The notes: generated from the letters alone by a model not told the origin. 64,000 nucleotides of DNA from Malikia sp. (GCF_028687635.1 NZ_JAQTZS010000007.1:54143-118142), one strand, 5' to 3'. Shown: positions 53,109 through 62,523, numbered from the stretch's first letter. Program-made: numbers and translations.

Positions 53109-55396
53109 GAGTGTCGTTCTGGGTGTGATGAAGGAGTGGCCGGCAAGGCCGAGGGGGCGGCGGGCAGATGCAGTGCCGACGCATCGGCCAGCAAGGCGGC
53201 GATGTCCAGGATCAGCGCGACCGATCCCGACCCCAGGATGGCCGAGCCGCTGATGCTGCGCAGCCGGCTGAACAGCCGGCCCAGGGGTTTGATGACGGTC
53301 TGGTGTTCGCCATGCAGGCGGTCCACCAGCAGGCCGACGCGTTGGCTGCCGTGGCGCACGACCACGACGCTGTTGCGCCGGCTCGTCGGCCCGTCCAGCT
53401 TGAAATGACGGCGCAGGCACAGCAGCGGCATGACGCTGTTGCGCCGCTCGAAGTAATTGGCCGCCGCCAGCGACTGACCAGCCAGTTCGGGCACCTCGAT
53501 GCATTCCTCGACGCCGTCGAGCGGCAGCACGAAGCTCGATCCGGCCACCTCGACCAGGAAGCCGTCGATGATCGCCAGCGTCAGCGGCAGGCGGATCTGC
53601 ACGGTCGAGCCTGCACCCTGACGGCTGAACAGCTTGACCTCGCCGCGCAAGGCGTCGATGTTGCGGCGCACCACATCCATGCCGACGCCCCGACCCGAGA
53701 TGTCGGTGACCTGCTCGGCGGTGGAAAAGCCCGGCAGGAAGACCAGATTCCAGACCTGCTCGTCGCTCAGCCTGGCGTCGCGCGCCACCAGTCCACGCTC
53801 CAGCGCCTTGGCCAGGATCCGCTCGCGCGACAGGCCCCGACCGTCGTCCGAGACCTCGATCACGATCGCGCCGGTGTCGTGGTAGGCGTTGAGCTGGAGC
53901 TGACCGCTGGCGGCCTTGCCGTGCGCCAGGCGCTCGTCGGGCGTTTCAAGCCCGTGGTCGAGCGCATTGCGGACCAGGTGGGTCAGGGGATCCATGAGCT
54001 GTTCGACCATGGACTTGTCGAGTTCGGTCTCGCCGCCGCTGATCAGCAGCTCGGCCTCCTTGCCCAGCGAGCGGCTGACGTCGTAGACGATGCGCTTGAA
54101 GCGCGCGAAGGTGTCGCCCACCGGCACCATCCGCAGCTTGAGCGAATGGTCGCGCGCCCCCTCCACCAGCTTGTCGAGCCGCTGCGCGATTTCCGAGAGC
54201 TCGGTGATCTTGTGCTTTTCCGCCAGGATCTGGGCCGAACTCACGGCGATCACCAGCTCGCCGATCTGGGAGATCAGCTCGTCGAGCTTGTCGGCGGGTA
54301 CCCGGATGTAGCGTGACTCTTCGCTCTTCCTGTCGCGCGCGGTGGCGGGGCGCTCCGCGGGTGTCCGCGGCGCGGGCGCCGCGGTGGCGCGTTCCTCGGG
54401 TCGGCTGGCCGGCGGCGCAATGCCCGCTGGTGCGGCTGTCGCGTAGGCCTGCTGGCAGGCGTCGAACAGGCGCTCCAGATCGTCCTCGTCCTCGTCCGCG
54501 CCGGATTCATCGCCGTTGCCAGTCGGGGCTTGCGCCTCCGTGGCCGCGGTCGCGACTGGCGCTCCAGCGTCCTGCGGCCAGGCGCCGATGTCGCGCAGGA
54601 TCGTCTGCAGCCGAGCTGGATCAGGCTCGATTTCGCCCATCTGTGTCCGCAGCACCGAGAGCTCGAACGGGGCCGCCAGCAGCCGCAGCACGCATCTGTG
54701 CGCGACGAAATCGAAGGCCTTGACGATCTCCTCCCGGCTGGCTGCGCTGCGCAGACGCAGCATGAAGCCCAGCTGGCAGCGTTCGGCATCGAGTTGCGCG
54801 AGCTCGGGCACCTGATGATCGGTCAGCCCCTGTACCGCGAGCAGCTCGCCGAGCTGACCCAGATGGCGCACCAAGGCGAGCGGATCGTGGCCGTCGCCCA
54901 GGCCATCGGGTCCGAAGCGAACCCCGAGCAGCCATTCAGCCTGGGCCGGTGGCAGCTCATGCCCGGAGCTGGCATGGCCGGCCTCGGGCCCGTTTCCGTC
55001 CCCGCCCTTGAGTGTCCCCAGCTTGAGCATCAGTTGCTGGCTGCGCTGCTGGTTCAGATGGCTCTGACTCGAATCCGAGAGTTCATGCAGCAGCAATTCG
55101 ATCTGATCCAGGCATTCGAGCAGCAGCTGCACCGCTGGCTGGTCGATCGCCTGCGTGCCGGCGCGCATGCGGTCGAGCAGGGCCTCGACTTCGTGGGTGA
55201 ATTCCACCACCCGCTCGAAGCCGAACATGCCCGCCGTGCCCTTGATGTTGTGCGCGGCGCGAAACGCGCTGTTGAGGGTCTCCAGGTCGTGCGAGGCCTC
55301 GGCCATGGCCAGCAGGGCCTGCTCGAAGTCGTCGAGCATCAGCCTCGAATCCTCCAGGAACATGTCGAGCGAGCTGTCGCGGAAGTCGTCGTTCAT
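53105..55396 (-). CDS. cheA: Chemotaxis histidine kinase CheA
   Basis: 763 residues. The P1 domain has phospho-accepting His49 ([16 protein letters not shown]). An acidic/Ala-rich stretch lies near 340-400. The dimerisation domain P3 has [18 protein letters not shown]. The kinase domain has the N box [20 protein letters not shown] and [16 protein letters not shown]. The P5 regulatory domain is CheW-like. A clear CheY-binding P2 is not obvious. It is the first gene of cheA-receptor-cheW-cheR-cheB. I chose the start giving [17 protein letters not shown]. The AT-rich promoter region lies about 200-260 bp upstream. Confidence 0.94.
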   Translation of the reverse strand: MNDDFRDSSLDMFLEDSRLMLDDFEQALLAMAEASHDLETLNSAFRAAHNIKGTAGMFGFERVVEFTHEVEALLDRMRAGTQAIDQPAVQLLLECLDQIELLLHELSDSSQSHLNQQRSQQLMLKLGTLKGGDGNGPEAGHASSGHELPPAQAEWLLGVRFGPDGLGDGHDPLALVRHLGQLGELLAVQGLTDHQVPELAQLDAERCQLGFMLRLRSAASREEIVKAFDFVAHRCVLRLLAAPFELSVLRTQMGEIEPDPARLQTILRDIGAWPQDAGAPVATAATEAQAPTGNGDESGADEDEDDLERLFDACQQAYATAAPAGIAPPASRPEERATAAPAPRTPAERPATARDRKSEESRYIRVPADKLDELISQIGELVIAVSSAQILAEKHKITELSEIAQRLDKLVEGARDHSLKLRMVPVGDTFARFKRIVYDVSRSLGKEAELLISGGETELDKSMVEQLMDPLTHLVRNALDHGLETPDERLAHGKAASGQLQLNAYHDTGAIVIEVSDDGRGLSRERILAKALERGLVARDARLSDEQVWNLVFLPGFSTAEQVTDISGRGVGMDVVRRNIDALRGEVKLFSRQGAGSTVQIRLPLTLAIIDGFLVEVAGSSFVLPLDGVEECIEVPELAGQSLAAANYFERRNSVMPLLCLRRHFKLDGPTSRRNSVVVVRHGSQRVGLLVDRLHGEHQTVIKPLGRLFSRLRSISGSAILGSGSVALILDIAALLADASALHLPAAPSALPATPSSHPERHS

Positions 55397-55590
55397 GGCG
55401 CTGTCATCGTGATGGGAGTGTGGGGGCGAGCCAGTGTCTGAAGTTCGAGTCCGGCCAGGGCCTTGGACGCCCCGATCGATAACGGGTCCCGCTCGACCGC
55501 CTGACCTCGATGTCCACGCCGACGGGTTTCGACCCGGGCTGGGGTCCGGGTGACGCAATATCGCTGATGGGAGGCTGGTTCGGCATCAGT

Positions 55591-55653
55591 AATTTTCGAT
55601 AAATGTACTTCCAAGTAGAAATACATCAATAATCGCAATTCATTATAGCGATT
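55591..55653 (-). promoter_or_regulatory. AT-rich promoter/operator region of the che operon
   Basis: In this otherwise GC-rich window, about 65 bp here are AT-rich. On the minus strand a perfect TATAAT-type -10 lies at 55642-55647. It is framed by the inverted repeat AATCGC (55631-55636) / GCGATT (55648-55653). A second inverted repeat TACTT-CC-AAGTA lies at 55606-55617. The rest of the 322-bp gap between cheA and the DUF3297 gene shows nothing else I can name. Confidence 0.45.
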
Positions 55654-55718
55654 GCTGTACCCGGTTCTGGCGGAGCGGCCGGCGAAACCGGTTCCCGTCC
55701 CGCCGGATCTGCCCTGGG

Positions 55719-55961
55719 TCAGCGGTAGAACACCTCGACCTGGCCCTTGAGCTTGATCAGCAGCGGAAAGCCCTTGCGGTCGACCGTCTTGCCGGCCGGC
55801 ACCTTGACCCAGCCTTCGCTGATGCAGTATTCCGCCACGTCGGAGCGGTCCTTGCCGTTGAAGAGGATGCCGATGTCGTGCTCGAAGACGGCGGCCACGT
55901 GATGCGGGCTGCGCGGGTCGATCGAGAGGTGGTCGGGCAGGGCGGGGCGGGTGTCGCTCAT
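55719..55961 (-). CDS. DUF3297 family protein
   Basis: 80 residues. LPDHLSIDPRSPHHVAAVFEHDIGILFNGKDR and DVAEYCISEGWVKVPAGKT match the DUF3297 family, widespread small soluble proteins of unknown function in proteobacteria. ATG 55961 is supported by GGAAG 7 nt upstream; an in-frame start at 55988 has none. It is divergent from the GNAT gene. Confidence 0.85.
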   Translation of the reverse strand: MSDTRPALPDHLSIDPRSPHHVAAVFEHDIGILFNGKDRSDVAEYCISEGWVKVPAGKTVDRKGFPLLIKLKGQVEVFYR

Positions 55962-56008
55962 GGGGGGGCTTCCGTGGTTGAATCGCAAAGATGCCGATTG
56001 TCCCGGAT

Positions 56009-56037
56009 TTGAACCGCCTCGGACGCGCGGCTATCAT
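56009..56037 (+). promoter_or_regulatory. Promoter of the GNAT gene, suggesting a leaderless mRNA
   Basis: TTGAAC (56009-56014), a 17-nt spacer and TATCAT (56032-56037) make a good sigma70 promoter. The ATG begins 7 nt after the -10, where transcription should start, and there is no normal ribosome site. Confidence 0.6.
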
Positions 56038-56043
56038 TCAGGC

Positions 56044-56559
56044 ATGAACATAGTGATACGGGATGCCGGGCCTGACGACGCGGCGGGCATCGTGGCCATC
56101 TACAACGAGGCGGTCGCCCACGGCACCGCGATCTGGAATGAGCGCCGGGTCGACGTGGCCGACCGCCTGGCCTGGATCGCCGCGCGTCAGGCCGCTGGCT
56201 GGCCGGTGTTGGTGGCGCTCGACCCGCAAGGTCAGTTGCTGGGCTACGGCAGCTTCGCCGATTTTCGCGCCTTCGACGGCTACCGGCACACGGTCGAGCA
56301 TTCGGTCTATGTGCGTGCCGACTGTCGCGGCGCCGGCCTGGGCGCGGCCTTGCTGCTGGCCCTGGTCGAGCGCGCGAAGGCTGCCGGCAAGCATGCGATG
56401 GTGGCGGCGATAGAAGCCGGCAACACCGCCTCGCTGCGCCTGCATGCCCGCTGCGGTTTCGAGCCTGCGGGCACGCTCAGGCAGGTCGGCGCCAAGTTCG
56501 GCCGCTGGCTCGACCTGAGCTTCATGCAGCGCCTGCTCGACGAGCTGCCGCCGCGCTGA
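56044..56559 (+). CDS. GNAT N-acetyltransferase, phosphinothricin/methionine sulfoximine acetyltransferase-like
   Basis: 171 residues, one GNAT domain. IRDAGPDDAAGIVAIYNEAV at the start and YGSFADFRAFDGYRHTVEHS in the middle are typical of the Pat/Bar-MddA group. The acetyl-CoA loop is CRGAGLGAALL (about 98-108). NTASLRLHARCGFEPAGTLR ends the fold. Members acetylate phosphinothricin, methionine sulfoximine or related amino acids. The natural substrate here is unknown. Confidence 0.82.
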   Translation: MNIVIRDAGPDDAAGIVAIYNEAVAHGTAIWNERRVDVADRLAWIAARQAAGWPVLVALDPQGQLLGYGSFADFRAFDGYRHTVEHSVYVRADCRGAGLGAALLLALVERAKAAGKHAMVAAIEAGNTASLRLHARCGFEPAGTLRQVGAKFGRWLDLSFMQRLLDELPPR

Positions 56560-56571
56560 GGCGGCGGTGTT

Positions 56572-57354
56572 TCAGGCCAGCGGCTGGCCGTCGTCGTCGC
56601 TGAAGCTGTCGCGAAAGGTGAAGTAGAAGCTGCTGAAGAACATCGCGGCCAGCGTCAGCGCGGCGGCAAACAGCAGCGAGGCCAGCAGATCGGGGCTGCC
56701 GAGCAGGCTGCCCAGCAGCGACAGCACCAGGCCCGTCACCATGAAGACGCCCATCCAGGCCAGCATGAACAGCGCGAGCGCGCCCTTGTTCTGCCAGCAG
56801 GCCATCAGGCTGAAGAACAGGCTCTTGGCCGGGCTGATGCCTTGCCAGTGCACCAGCGCCGGTGCGTGCCAGAACAGCAGCGCCAGCGGCAGATAGAGCA
56901 GCATGCCGATCCACATCGCCTGCTGGAAGGAGTCGCTCAGCACGACCTCCTGCGTCATCTCGGCCGAGCCCAGGTAGACCTGCGCGAACTGGCCGCCGTC
57001 GAACAGCGCCGACACGCCCAGTACCGCCATGAAGCCCAGCGCGTAGACGGCTCCCAGCACCAGCATGGCGCGCAACCGCTCGCGGCCGGCACGAAAGGCG
57101 CTCAGGATGAGGGTCGGCAGCGGGAACTTGCCGCGATCAGCCTCGCGCGTGGCGACCATCAGGCCCAGCGTGGTCGCGGGCAGCAGGGCCAGCGCCAGCA
57201 GGTTGCCGATCACGGGTAGCGCGCTCAGCAGCGAGAGCGCGAGCATGTAGAGCAGGAACAGGCCCGCCAGCGCCAGTGGCTGGCGCGCGAAGGTCGCGAT
57301 GCCCAGCTTGACCCACAACCAGCCGGTCCTGGCCGGCACCGGCTTGAGTTTCAC
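56572..57354 (-). CDS. BPSS1780-family multi-pass membrane protein
   Basis: 260 residues with about six hydrophobic helices. The sequence (WLWVKLGIATFARQPLALAGLF; ISPAKSLFFSLMACWQNKGA) fits the BPSS1780 family, conserved in Burkholderiales and of unknown function. It starts with GTG at 57354, which overlaps the thrB stop (GTGA), so it is translationally coupled to thrB. No enzymatic motif is visible. Confidence 0.75.
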   Translation of the reverse strand: MKLKPVPARTGWLWVKLGIATFARQPLALAGLFLLYMLALSLLSALPVIGNLLALALLPATTLGLMVATREADRGKFPLPTLILSAFRAGRERLRAMLVLGAVYALGFMAVLGVSALFDGGQFAQVYLGSAEMTQEVVLSDSFQQAMWIGMLLYLPLALLFWHAPALVHWQGISPAKSLFFSLMACWQNKGALALFMLAWMGVFMVTGLVLSLLGSLLGSPDLLASLLFAAALTLAAMFFSSFYFTFRDSFSDDDGQPLA

Positions 57355-58304
57355 AGTCGCTCCAGTCGGGCGCGCAGCACGCGCTCGAAATGCGCGGGGT
57401 CATGCGGCTGCAGCATGCTGGCCTCGCGCGGCAGATGCCAGTCCCACAGGCGCGAGATCCAGAAGCGCAGCGCGCCGGCGCGCAGCATGGCCGGCATCAG
57501 TTCGCGCTCGGCCGCGGTCAGCGGGCGCACCGACTCATAGGCCTGGCGCATGGCGCGCGTCTTCTCGTCGTCCTGGCGGCCTGTCACGTGGTCGATGCAC
57601 CAGTCGTTGAGGCAGACCGCGAGGTCGAAGGCGAAGCTGTCGACGCCGGCGAAGTAGAAGTCGAAGAAGCCGCTCAGGCGACCCTGGTCGAACATCACGT
57701 TGTCGCGGAACAGGTCGGCGTGCACCGGGCCGCGCGGCAGCGCCTCGTGGCTGGCGCTGGCGGCGACATGGTTCTGATAGGCCAGCTCGGATTGCAGCAG
57801 GCTCGCCTGCTCGGGCGCCAGATGCGGCAGCACGACCGGCACGGTCTCGTTCCACCAGTCCAGGCCACGCAGATTGGGCTGGCTGCGCGGGTAGTCCTGG
57901 CCGGCCAGGTGCATGCGCGCGAGCATGGCGCCGACCTGGGCGCAGTGGTCCGGCTGGGGCGCCAGCTCGCTGCGGCCCTTCAGGCGGTTGACGACCGCGG
58001 CCGGCTTGCCCTTGAGCTTGTGCAGGATCTCGCCCCGCGCGTCGGCGGCCGGATCGGGCACCGGGATGCCCTTGCCCGCCAGGTGCTTCATCAGGTGCAG
58101 ATAGAAGGGCAGCTGCTCGAAGGTCAGGCGTTCGAACAGCGTCAGCACATGGTGCCGTGGCTGGCCGTCTTGCAAGGTGCTGACGAAGTAGTTGGTGTTC
58201 TCGATGCCACCGGAGCAGCCCTCCATGTCGGTGAGCTGGCCCAGGTTGAGCCGGCTCAGCAGCGCGGCGGCTTCGGTCTTGCTGACTTGGGTGAAAACGG
58301 CCAT
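57351..58304 (-). CDS. thrB: Homoserine kinase, ThrB type II (APH fold)
   Basis: 317 residues, choline-kinase/aminoglycoside-phosphotransferase fold rather than GHMP. The Brenner motif is GPVHADLFRDNVMFD, and the metal-binding Asp is in SGFFDFYFAG. It phosphorylates homoserine in threonine synthesis. The N-terminus MAVFTQVSKTEAAALL is typical of the betaproteobacterial enzyme. It lies between a DUF2782 gene and a BPSS1780 gene; polA is divergent upstream, an order shared with Pseudomonas. Confidence 0.93.
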   Translation of the reverse strand: MAVFTQVSKTEAAALLSRLNLGQLTDMEGCSGGIENTNYFVSTLQDGQPRHHVLTLFERLTFEQLPFYLHLMKHLAGKGIPVPDPAADARGEILHKLKGKPAAVVNRLKGRSELAPQPDHCAQVGAMLARMHLAGQDYPRSQPNLRGLDWWNETVPVVLPHLAPEQASLLQSELAYQNHVAASASHEALPRGPVHADLFRDNVMFDQGRLSGFFDFYFAGVDSFAFDLAVCLNDWCIDHVTGRQDDEKTRAMRQAYESVRPLTAAERELMPAMLRAGALRFWISRLWDWHLPREASMLQPHDPAHFERVLRARLERL

Positions 58305-58405
58305 GGGCGGAATTAGCGTGCGGTGGAGCAGGGGTGGTCGGCGGATGCGGCCAGCCGCTTGCGGGTGGAGGTGAGGAAGGAAGGCGGGTCGGGTGCGTGC
58401 CGGAC

Positions 58406-58720
58406 TCAGAAGTCCACCAGGCGCCAGCGGCTCTTGCCGGCGCCGCGCTCGGACTGATCCTGCGGGTTCGCGTCCAGCGGCTGGACCTGGTAGGCCGGCA
58501 GCGCGGACTTGGTGGTGACCTCGATGCGCCGGGTCTGGCCACCCACGCGCAATTCGTCGATGCGGCTGCCGGCGTCCTCGTGCGTGATCTGTTCGGCTTT
58601 CTGCTCGATCACGGGCTTGACCTCCTGGGTTGGTCGGGCGCCTGGCTGGGCCGCGGCGGCGCAGGCCAGGGTGGACAGGAGCAGGGCGAGTGAGTGGCGG
58701 CGGGCGGTCGAGCGGTGCAT
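58406..58720 (-). CDS. DUF2782 family secreted protein
   Basis: 104 residues. A Sec signal (RRHSLALLLSTLACAAAA, cleavage near residue 22) is followed by a small domain with RIDELRVGGQTRRIEVTTKS and YQVQPLDAN, matching DUF2782. It is found between polA and thrB in Pseudomonas and Burkholderiales. Function unknown. AAGG and a TACAAT precede the ATG by 4 and 9 nt. Confidence 0.8.
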   Translation of the reverse strand: MHRSTARRHSLALLLSTLACAAAAQPGARPTQEVKPVIEQKAEQITHEDAGSRIDELRVGGQTRRIEVTTKSALPAYQVQPLDANPQDQSERGAGKSRWRLVDF

Positions 58721-58790
58721 AACCTTTGATTGTAGGTCTTGAGCGAGTCTGCGCGCCGGATCGGGGCGCGCTTTCGCCGACAATCCCGGC

Positions 58791-61688
58791 ATGACCGAGA
58801 CCCCGAAGACCCTGGTGCTGGTGGATGGCTCCAGCTACCTCTACCGCGCCTACCATGCCATGCCCGACCTGCGCGCCGTGCCCGGCGATCCGAGCAGCCC
58901 GGCGACCGGAGCGATCCGAGGCATGATCAACATGATGCAGGCCTTGGCCAGGGAGCAGCCCGCCGACTACACCGCCTGCGTGTTCGACGCCTCGGGCCCG
59001 ACTTTCCGCGACGCGCTCTATCCCGAATACAAGGCGCATCGCAGTCCCATGCCGGATGACCTGCGCGCGCAGATCGCGCCGATCCACGAGGTGGTGCGGC
59101 TGCTGGGCTGGACCGTGCTCGACATCCCCGGCGTCGAGGCCGATGACGTGATCGGCACCCTGGCCCGGACGGCGGCGGCGCAGGGCGTGCGCGTGATCGT
59201 CTCCAGTGGTGACAAGGACCTGAGCCAGTTGGTCGACGAGCATGTGACCATCATCGACACCATGAACGGCAAGGTACGCGATGTCGCCGGCGTGACGGCC
59301 GAGTTCGGTGTGCCGCCGGCGCTGATGATCGACTTCCAGACCCTGGTCGGCGATCAGGTCGACAACGTGCCGGGCGTGCCCAAGGTCGGACCCAAGACCG
59401 CCGCCAAGTGGCTGCTGGAATACGGCAGCCTCGACGCGCTGCTGGCCAACGCCGACAGCATCAAGGGTGTGGCGGGCCAGAACCTGCGCGACCAGCGCGA
59501 CTGGCTGCCGATCGGGCGCCAGCTGGTGACGATCAAGACCGACTGCGACCTGCGCGAGCCGCTGCCCGGCTTGCCCGCGCTCGAGGAGCTGGCGCAGCGC
59601 GAGCGCGAGAGTGAGCGCTTGCGTGATTTCTATGAACGATACGGCTTCAAGGGCCTGGCGCGCGCGATCGATGCCTGGGGCTCAGGCACCAAGCCCGTCG
59701 GCGCCACGGGCGAGCCGCCGGACGGTGCCGCCATTTTGGTCGGGCGCCCGCCACGGCTTCGCCTCGTGCCGACGGCGCCGACCTTCGGTGCCAGCGGCGA
59801 CCTGTTCGCCGACCCGACGCCGCAGGCCATCGAGTCCGATGACGCCCAGGACGCGGCGGAGGCCGTGGGCGCAGCGCCAGCGAGTGAGCACCGCTACGAG
59901 ACCCTGCTCGACTGGCCGGCCTTCGAGGCCTGGCTCGTCAGGCTGCGGGCGGCCGAGCTGGTCGCGCTCGACACCGAGACGACCTCGCTTGACGCGATGC
60001 GGGCCGAGATCGTCGGCATCAGCTTCAGCGTCCAGCCGGGCGAGGCCGCCTATGTGCCGCTGCTGCACGCCGGCCCCGACGCGCCGGCCCAGCTGCCGCG
60101 CGAGGAGGTGCTGGCCCGCCTCAAGCCCTGGCTCGAGGACTCCACCGCCAGCAAGCTCGGCCAGCATGTCAAGTACGACCGCCATGTGTTCGCCAACCAC
60201 GGCATCGAGGTGCGCGGTTATGTGCACGACACCATGCTGCAGAGCTATGTGCTCGAAGTCCACAAGCCGCACAACCTGGCCAGCCTGGCCGAGCGCCATC
60301 TCGGGCGCTGCGGCATCAGTTACGAGGACCTGTGCGGCAAGGGCGCCAAGCAGATCCCGTTCGCGCAGGTCGCGGTCGCCCAGGCGGCCGAGTATTCCTG
60401 CGAGGACAGCGACATGACGCTCGAAGTCCACCAGCTGCTCTGGCCCCGGCTGCAGGCCGACGAGAAGCTGGGCCGGATCTACCAGCTCGAGATCGCCACC
60501 AGCGAGGCGCTGTTTCGCGTCGAGCGCAACGGCGTGCTGATCGACGCGGCCACGCTGGCGCGCCAGAGTCACGAACTCGGCCAGCGCATCCTGCAGCTCG
60601 AAGCCGAGGCCTATGAGATCGCCGGCCAGCCCTTCAACCTGGCCAGCCCCAAGCAGCTCGGCGAGATCTTCTTCGACAAGCTCGGCCTGCCGGTGATCAA
60701 GAAGACCGCGACCGGCGCGCGCAGCACCGACGAGGAGGTGCTGGAAAAACTGGCCGAGGACTACCCGCTGCCGGCCAAGCTGCTCGAACACCGCTCGTTG
60801 TCCAAGCTCAAGGGCACTTACACCGACAAGCTCGCGAGCCTGGCGCACCCGCGCACCGGGCGGGTGCACACCCACTACGCGCAGGCGGTGGCCGTGACCG
60901 GGCGCCTGAGCAGCAACGAGCCCAATCTGCAGAACATCCCGATCCGCACGCCCGAGGGCCGGCGCGTGCGCGAGGCCTTCGTCGCGCCGCCCGCTCGTCT
61001 GATCGCGAGCGCCGATTACTCGCAGATCGAGCTGCGCATCATGGCGCACCTGAGCGGCGACGAAGCGCTGCTCAAGGCCTTCGCCGAGGGGCTGGACGTG
61101 CACCGCGCGACCGCGGCCGAGATCTTCGGCCTGCTGCCCGCCGAGGTCAGCAGCGAGCAGCGGCGCTACGCCAAGGTCATCAACTTCGGCCTGATCTACG
61201 GCATGAGCAGCTTCGGCCTGGCCAAGGCGCTGGGCATCGACAACGCGGCGGCCAGGAACTACATCGAACGCTATTTCCAGCGCTTCTCGGGCGTGCGCGA
61301 CTACATGGACCAGACCCGGGCGCAGGCCAAGGCGCAGGGCTATGTCGAGACCGTGTTCGGCCGCCGACTCTACCTGCCCGAGATCAACAGCCCGAATGGC
61401 CCGCGTCGCGCCGCCGCCGAGCGCGCCGCGATCAACGCCCCGATGCAGGGCACGGCCGCCGACCTGATCAAGATGAGCATGGTGGCGGTCCAGGCCGCGA
61501 TCGACGCCCAGGGCCTGGGCACGCGCCTCATCATGCAGGTGCACGATGAACTGGTGTTCGAGCTGCCCGAGTCCGAGCAGGACTGGGTGCGCCTGGAGGT
61601 GCCGCGCCTGATGGCTGGCGTGGCCGAGCTCAAGGTGGCGCTGCTGGCCGAGGTCGGCGTCGGGCCGAACTGGGAACAGGCGCACTGA
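58791..61688 (+). CDS. polA: DNA polymerase I
   Basis: 965 residues. The 5'-nuclease domain (about 1-310) has SGDKDLSQLV and VGDQVDNVPGVPKVGPKTA. The 3'-5' exonuclease domain is intact, with DTETTSLD near 394. Polymerase motifs are TGRLSSNEPNLQNIP (about 704), SADYSQIELRIMAHL (A, about 739), KVINFGLIYGMSSFGLAK (B, about 793) and VHDELVFELP (C, about 918). It fills gaps and removes primers. GACAAT ends 6 nt before the ATG with no ribosome site, suggesting a leaderless mRNA. Confidence 0.97.
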   Translation: MTETPKTLVLVDGSSYLYRAYHAMPDLRAVPGDPSSPATGAIRGMINMMQALAREQPADYTACVFDASGPTFRDALYPEYKAHRSPMPDDLRAQIAPIHEVVRLLGWTVLDIPGVEADDVIGTLARTAAAQGVRVIVSSGDKDLSQLVDEHVTIIDTMNGKVRDVAGVTAEFGVPPALMIDFQTLVGDQVDNVPGVPKVGPKTAAKWLLEYGSLDALLANADSIKGVAGQNLRDQRDWLPIGRQLVTIKTDCDLREPLPGLPALEELAQRERESERLRDFYERYGFKGLARAIDAWGSGTKPVGATGEPPDGAAILVGRPPRLRLVPTAPTFGASGDLFADPTPQAIESDDAQDAAEAVGAAPASEHRYETLLDWPAFEAWLVRLRAAELVALDTETTSLDAMRAEIVGISFSVQPGEAAYVPLLHAGPDAPAQLPREEVLARLKPWLEDSTASKLGQHVKYDRHVFANHGIEVRGYVHDTMLQSYVLEVHKPHNLASLAERHLGRCGISYEDLCGKGAKQIPFAQVAVAQAAEYSCEDSDMTLEVHQLLWPRLQADEKLGRIYQLEIATSEALFRVERNGVLIDAATLARQSHELGQRILQLEAEAYEIAGQPFNLASPKQLGEIFFDKLGLPVIKKTATGARSTDEEVLEKLAEDYPLPAKLLEHRSLSKLKGTYTDKLASLAHPRTGRVHTHYAQAVAVTGRLSSNEPNLQNIPIRTPEGRRVREAFVAPPARLIASADYSQIELRIMAHLSGDEALLKAFAEGLDVHRATAAEIFGLLPAEVSSEQRRYAKVINFGLIYGMSSFGLAKALGIDNAAARNYIERYFQRFSGVRDYMDQTRAQAKAQGYVETVFGRRLYLPEINSPNGPRRAAAERAAINAPMQGTAADLIKMSMVAVQAAIDAQGLGTRLIMQVHDELVFELPESEQDWVRLEVPRLMAGVAELKVALLAEVGVGPNWEQAH

Positions 61689-61745
61689 GCGCCGCCGGGC
61701 CGTGGTGGCAGGGCGGCTGCCGTCGCGTGATTTTTCTCCCAGTGC

Positions 61746-61793
61746 TTGTTCAAGCCTCCCGGGATGCGGCTATCATAGGTGGCAAAAATGCCA
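61746..61793 (+). promoter_or_regulatory. Putative promoter and operator of the LuxR-type gene
   Basis: TTGTTC (61746-61751) and TATCAT (61771-61776) are 19 nt apart. A perfect inverted repeat TGGCA-AAAA-TGCCA (61780-61793) lies at the expected start of transcription and could be an operator. Confidence 0.4.
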
Positions 61794-61814
61794 TGCTATT
61801 GAGAGAGGTAAATA

Positions 61815-62501
61815 ATGACAGGCGAAGAGAATGTTGTGGCAGGGCCGACGCGAGTGATGCTGGTGGCGCTGCCCCTGATGTCCTGGGGTCTTGAGCGCTT
61901 GCTGGAGGGGGACCACGGCCGCTGGTCCGTGGTCGGCGTGGTCGACAGCGCGGCCGAGGGGGTGCTGCGCCTGGAGCAGATCGAGCCCGACGTGGTGGTG
62001 TTCGACCTCGACGGCGAAGAGGGCACGGAGTCGCTGGCGCACCTGCAGGCCCAGACCTCGGCCAAGATCCTGGTCCTGACGAGCTCGCGCGACTCGGCGC
62101 TGCAAGACAGCGCCGTGCTGGTCGGCGCGCGTGGCGTGGTCGGCAAGTACGAGGCGCCCGTGGTGCTGCTGCGCGCGCTCGAGAAGGTCACCGCCGGCGA
62201 GATGTGGATCGAGCGCAGCGCGACCAGCCGCATCTTCATGGAGCTCTCGCTGCACCAGGATGGGCGCTGGCGCTCCTCGCGCCGGGCTTCGGTCAGCGCG
62301 CTGACGCCCAAGGAAAGGCTGACGGTCGAGGCGCTGGCCTCGGATGCTGCGGCGCCGGGCAAGGTGGTGGCGCAACGCCTCAACATCAGCGAGCACACGC
62401 TGCGCAACCACCTGACCTCGATCTACCGCAAGCTCTCGGTCTCGAACCGGGCCGAGTTGCACGCCTACGTCAACCGGCACGGGCTGGAACGCCTGGGCTG
62501 A
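61815..62501 (+). CDS. LuxR/NarL-type transcription factor with atypical receiver domain
   Basis: 228 residues. The C-terminal GerE-type helix-turn-helix (about 160-225) contains LTPKERLTVEAL and VAQRLNISEHTLRNHLTSIYRKL. The N-terminal receiver-like domain has a candidate phospho-acceptor Asp64 (VVVFDLDG) and Lys (VVGKYE). However, the acidic pair normally at the end of strand 1 is replaced (VMLVALPLMS), so metal binding and phosphorylation are doubtful. No sensor kinase is nearby. AGAGG lies 7 nt before the ATG. Targets unknown. Confidence 0.8.
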   Translation: MTGEENVVAGPTRVMLVALPLMSWGLERLLEGDHGRWSVVGVVDSAAEGVLRLEQIEPDVVVFDLDGEEGTESLAHLQAQTSAKILVLTSSRDSALQDSAVLVGARGVVGKYEAPVVLLRALEKVTAGEMWIERSATSRIFMELSLHQDGRWRSSRRASVSALTPKERLTVEALASDAAAPGKVVAQRLNISEHTLRNHLTSIYRKLSVSNRAELHAYVNRHGLERLG

Positions 62502-62523
62502 CGGGGGCTGAGTCTGGGACGGA

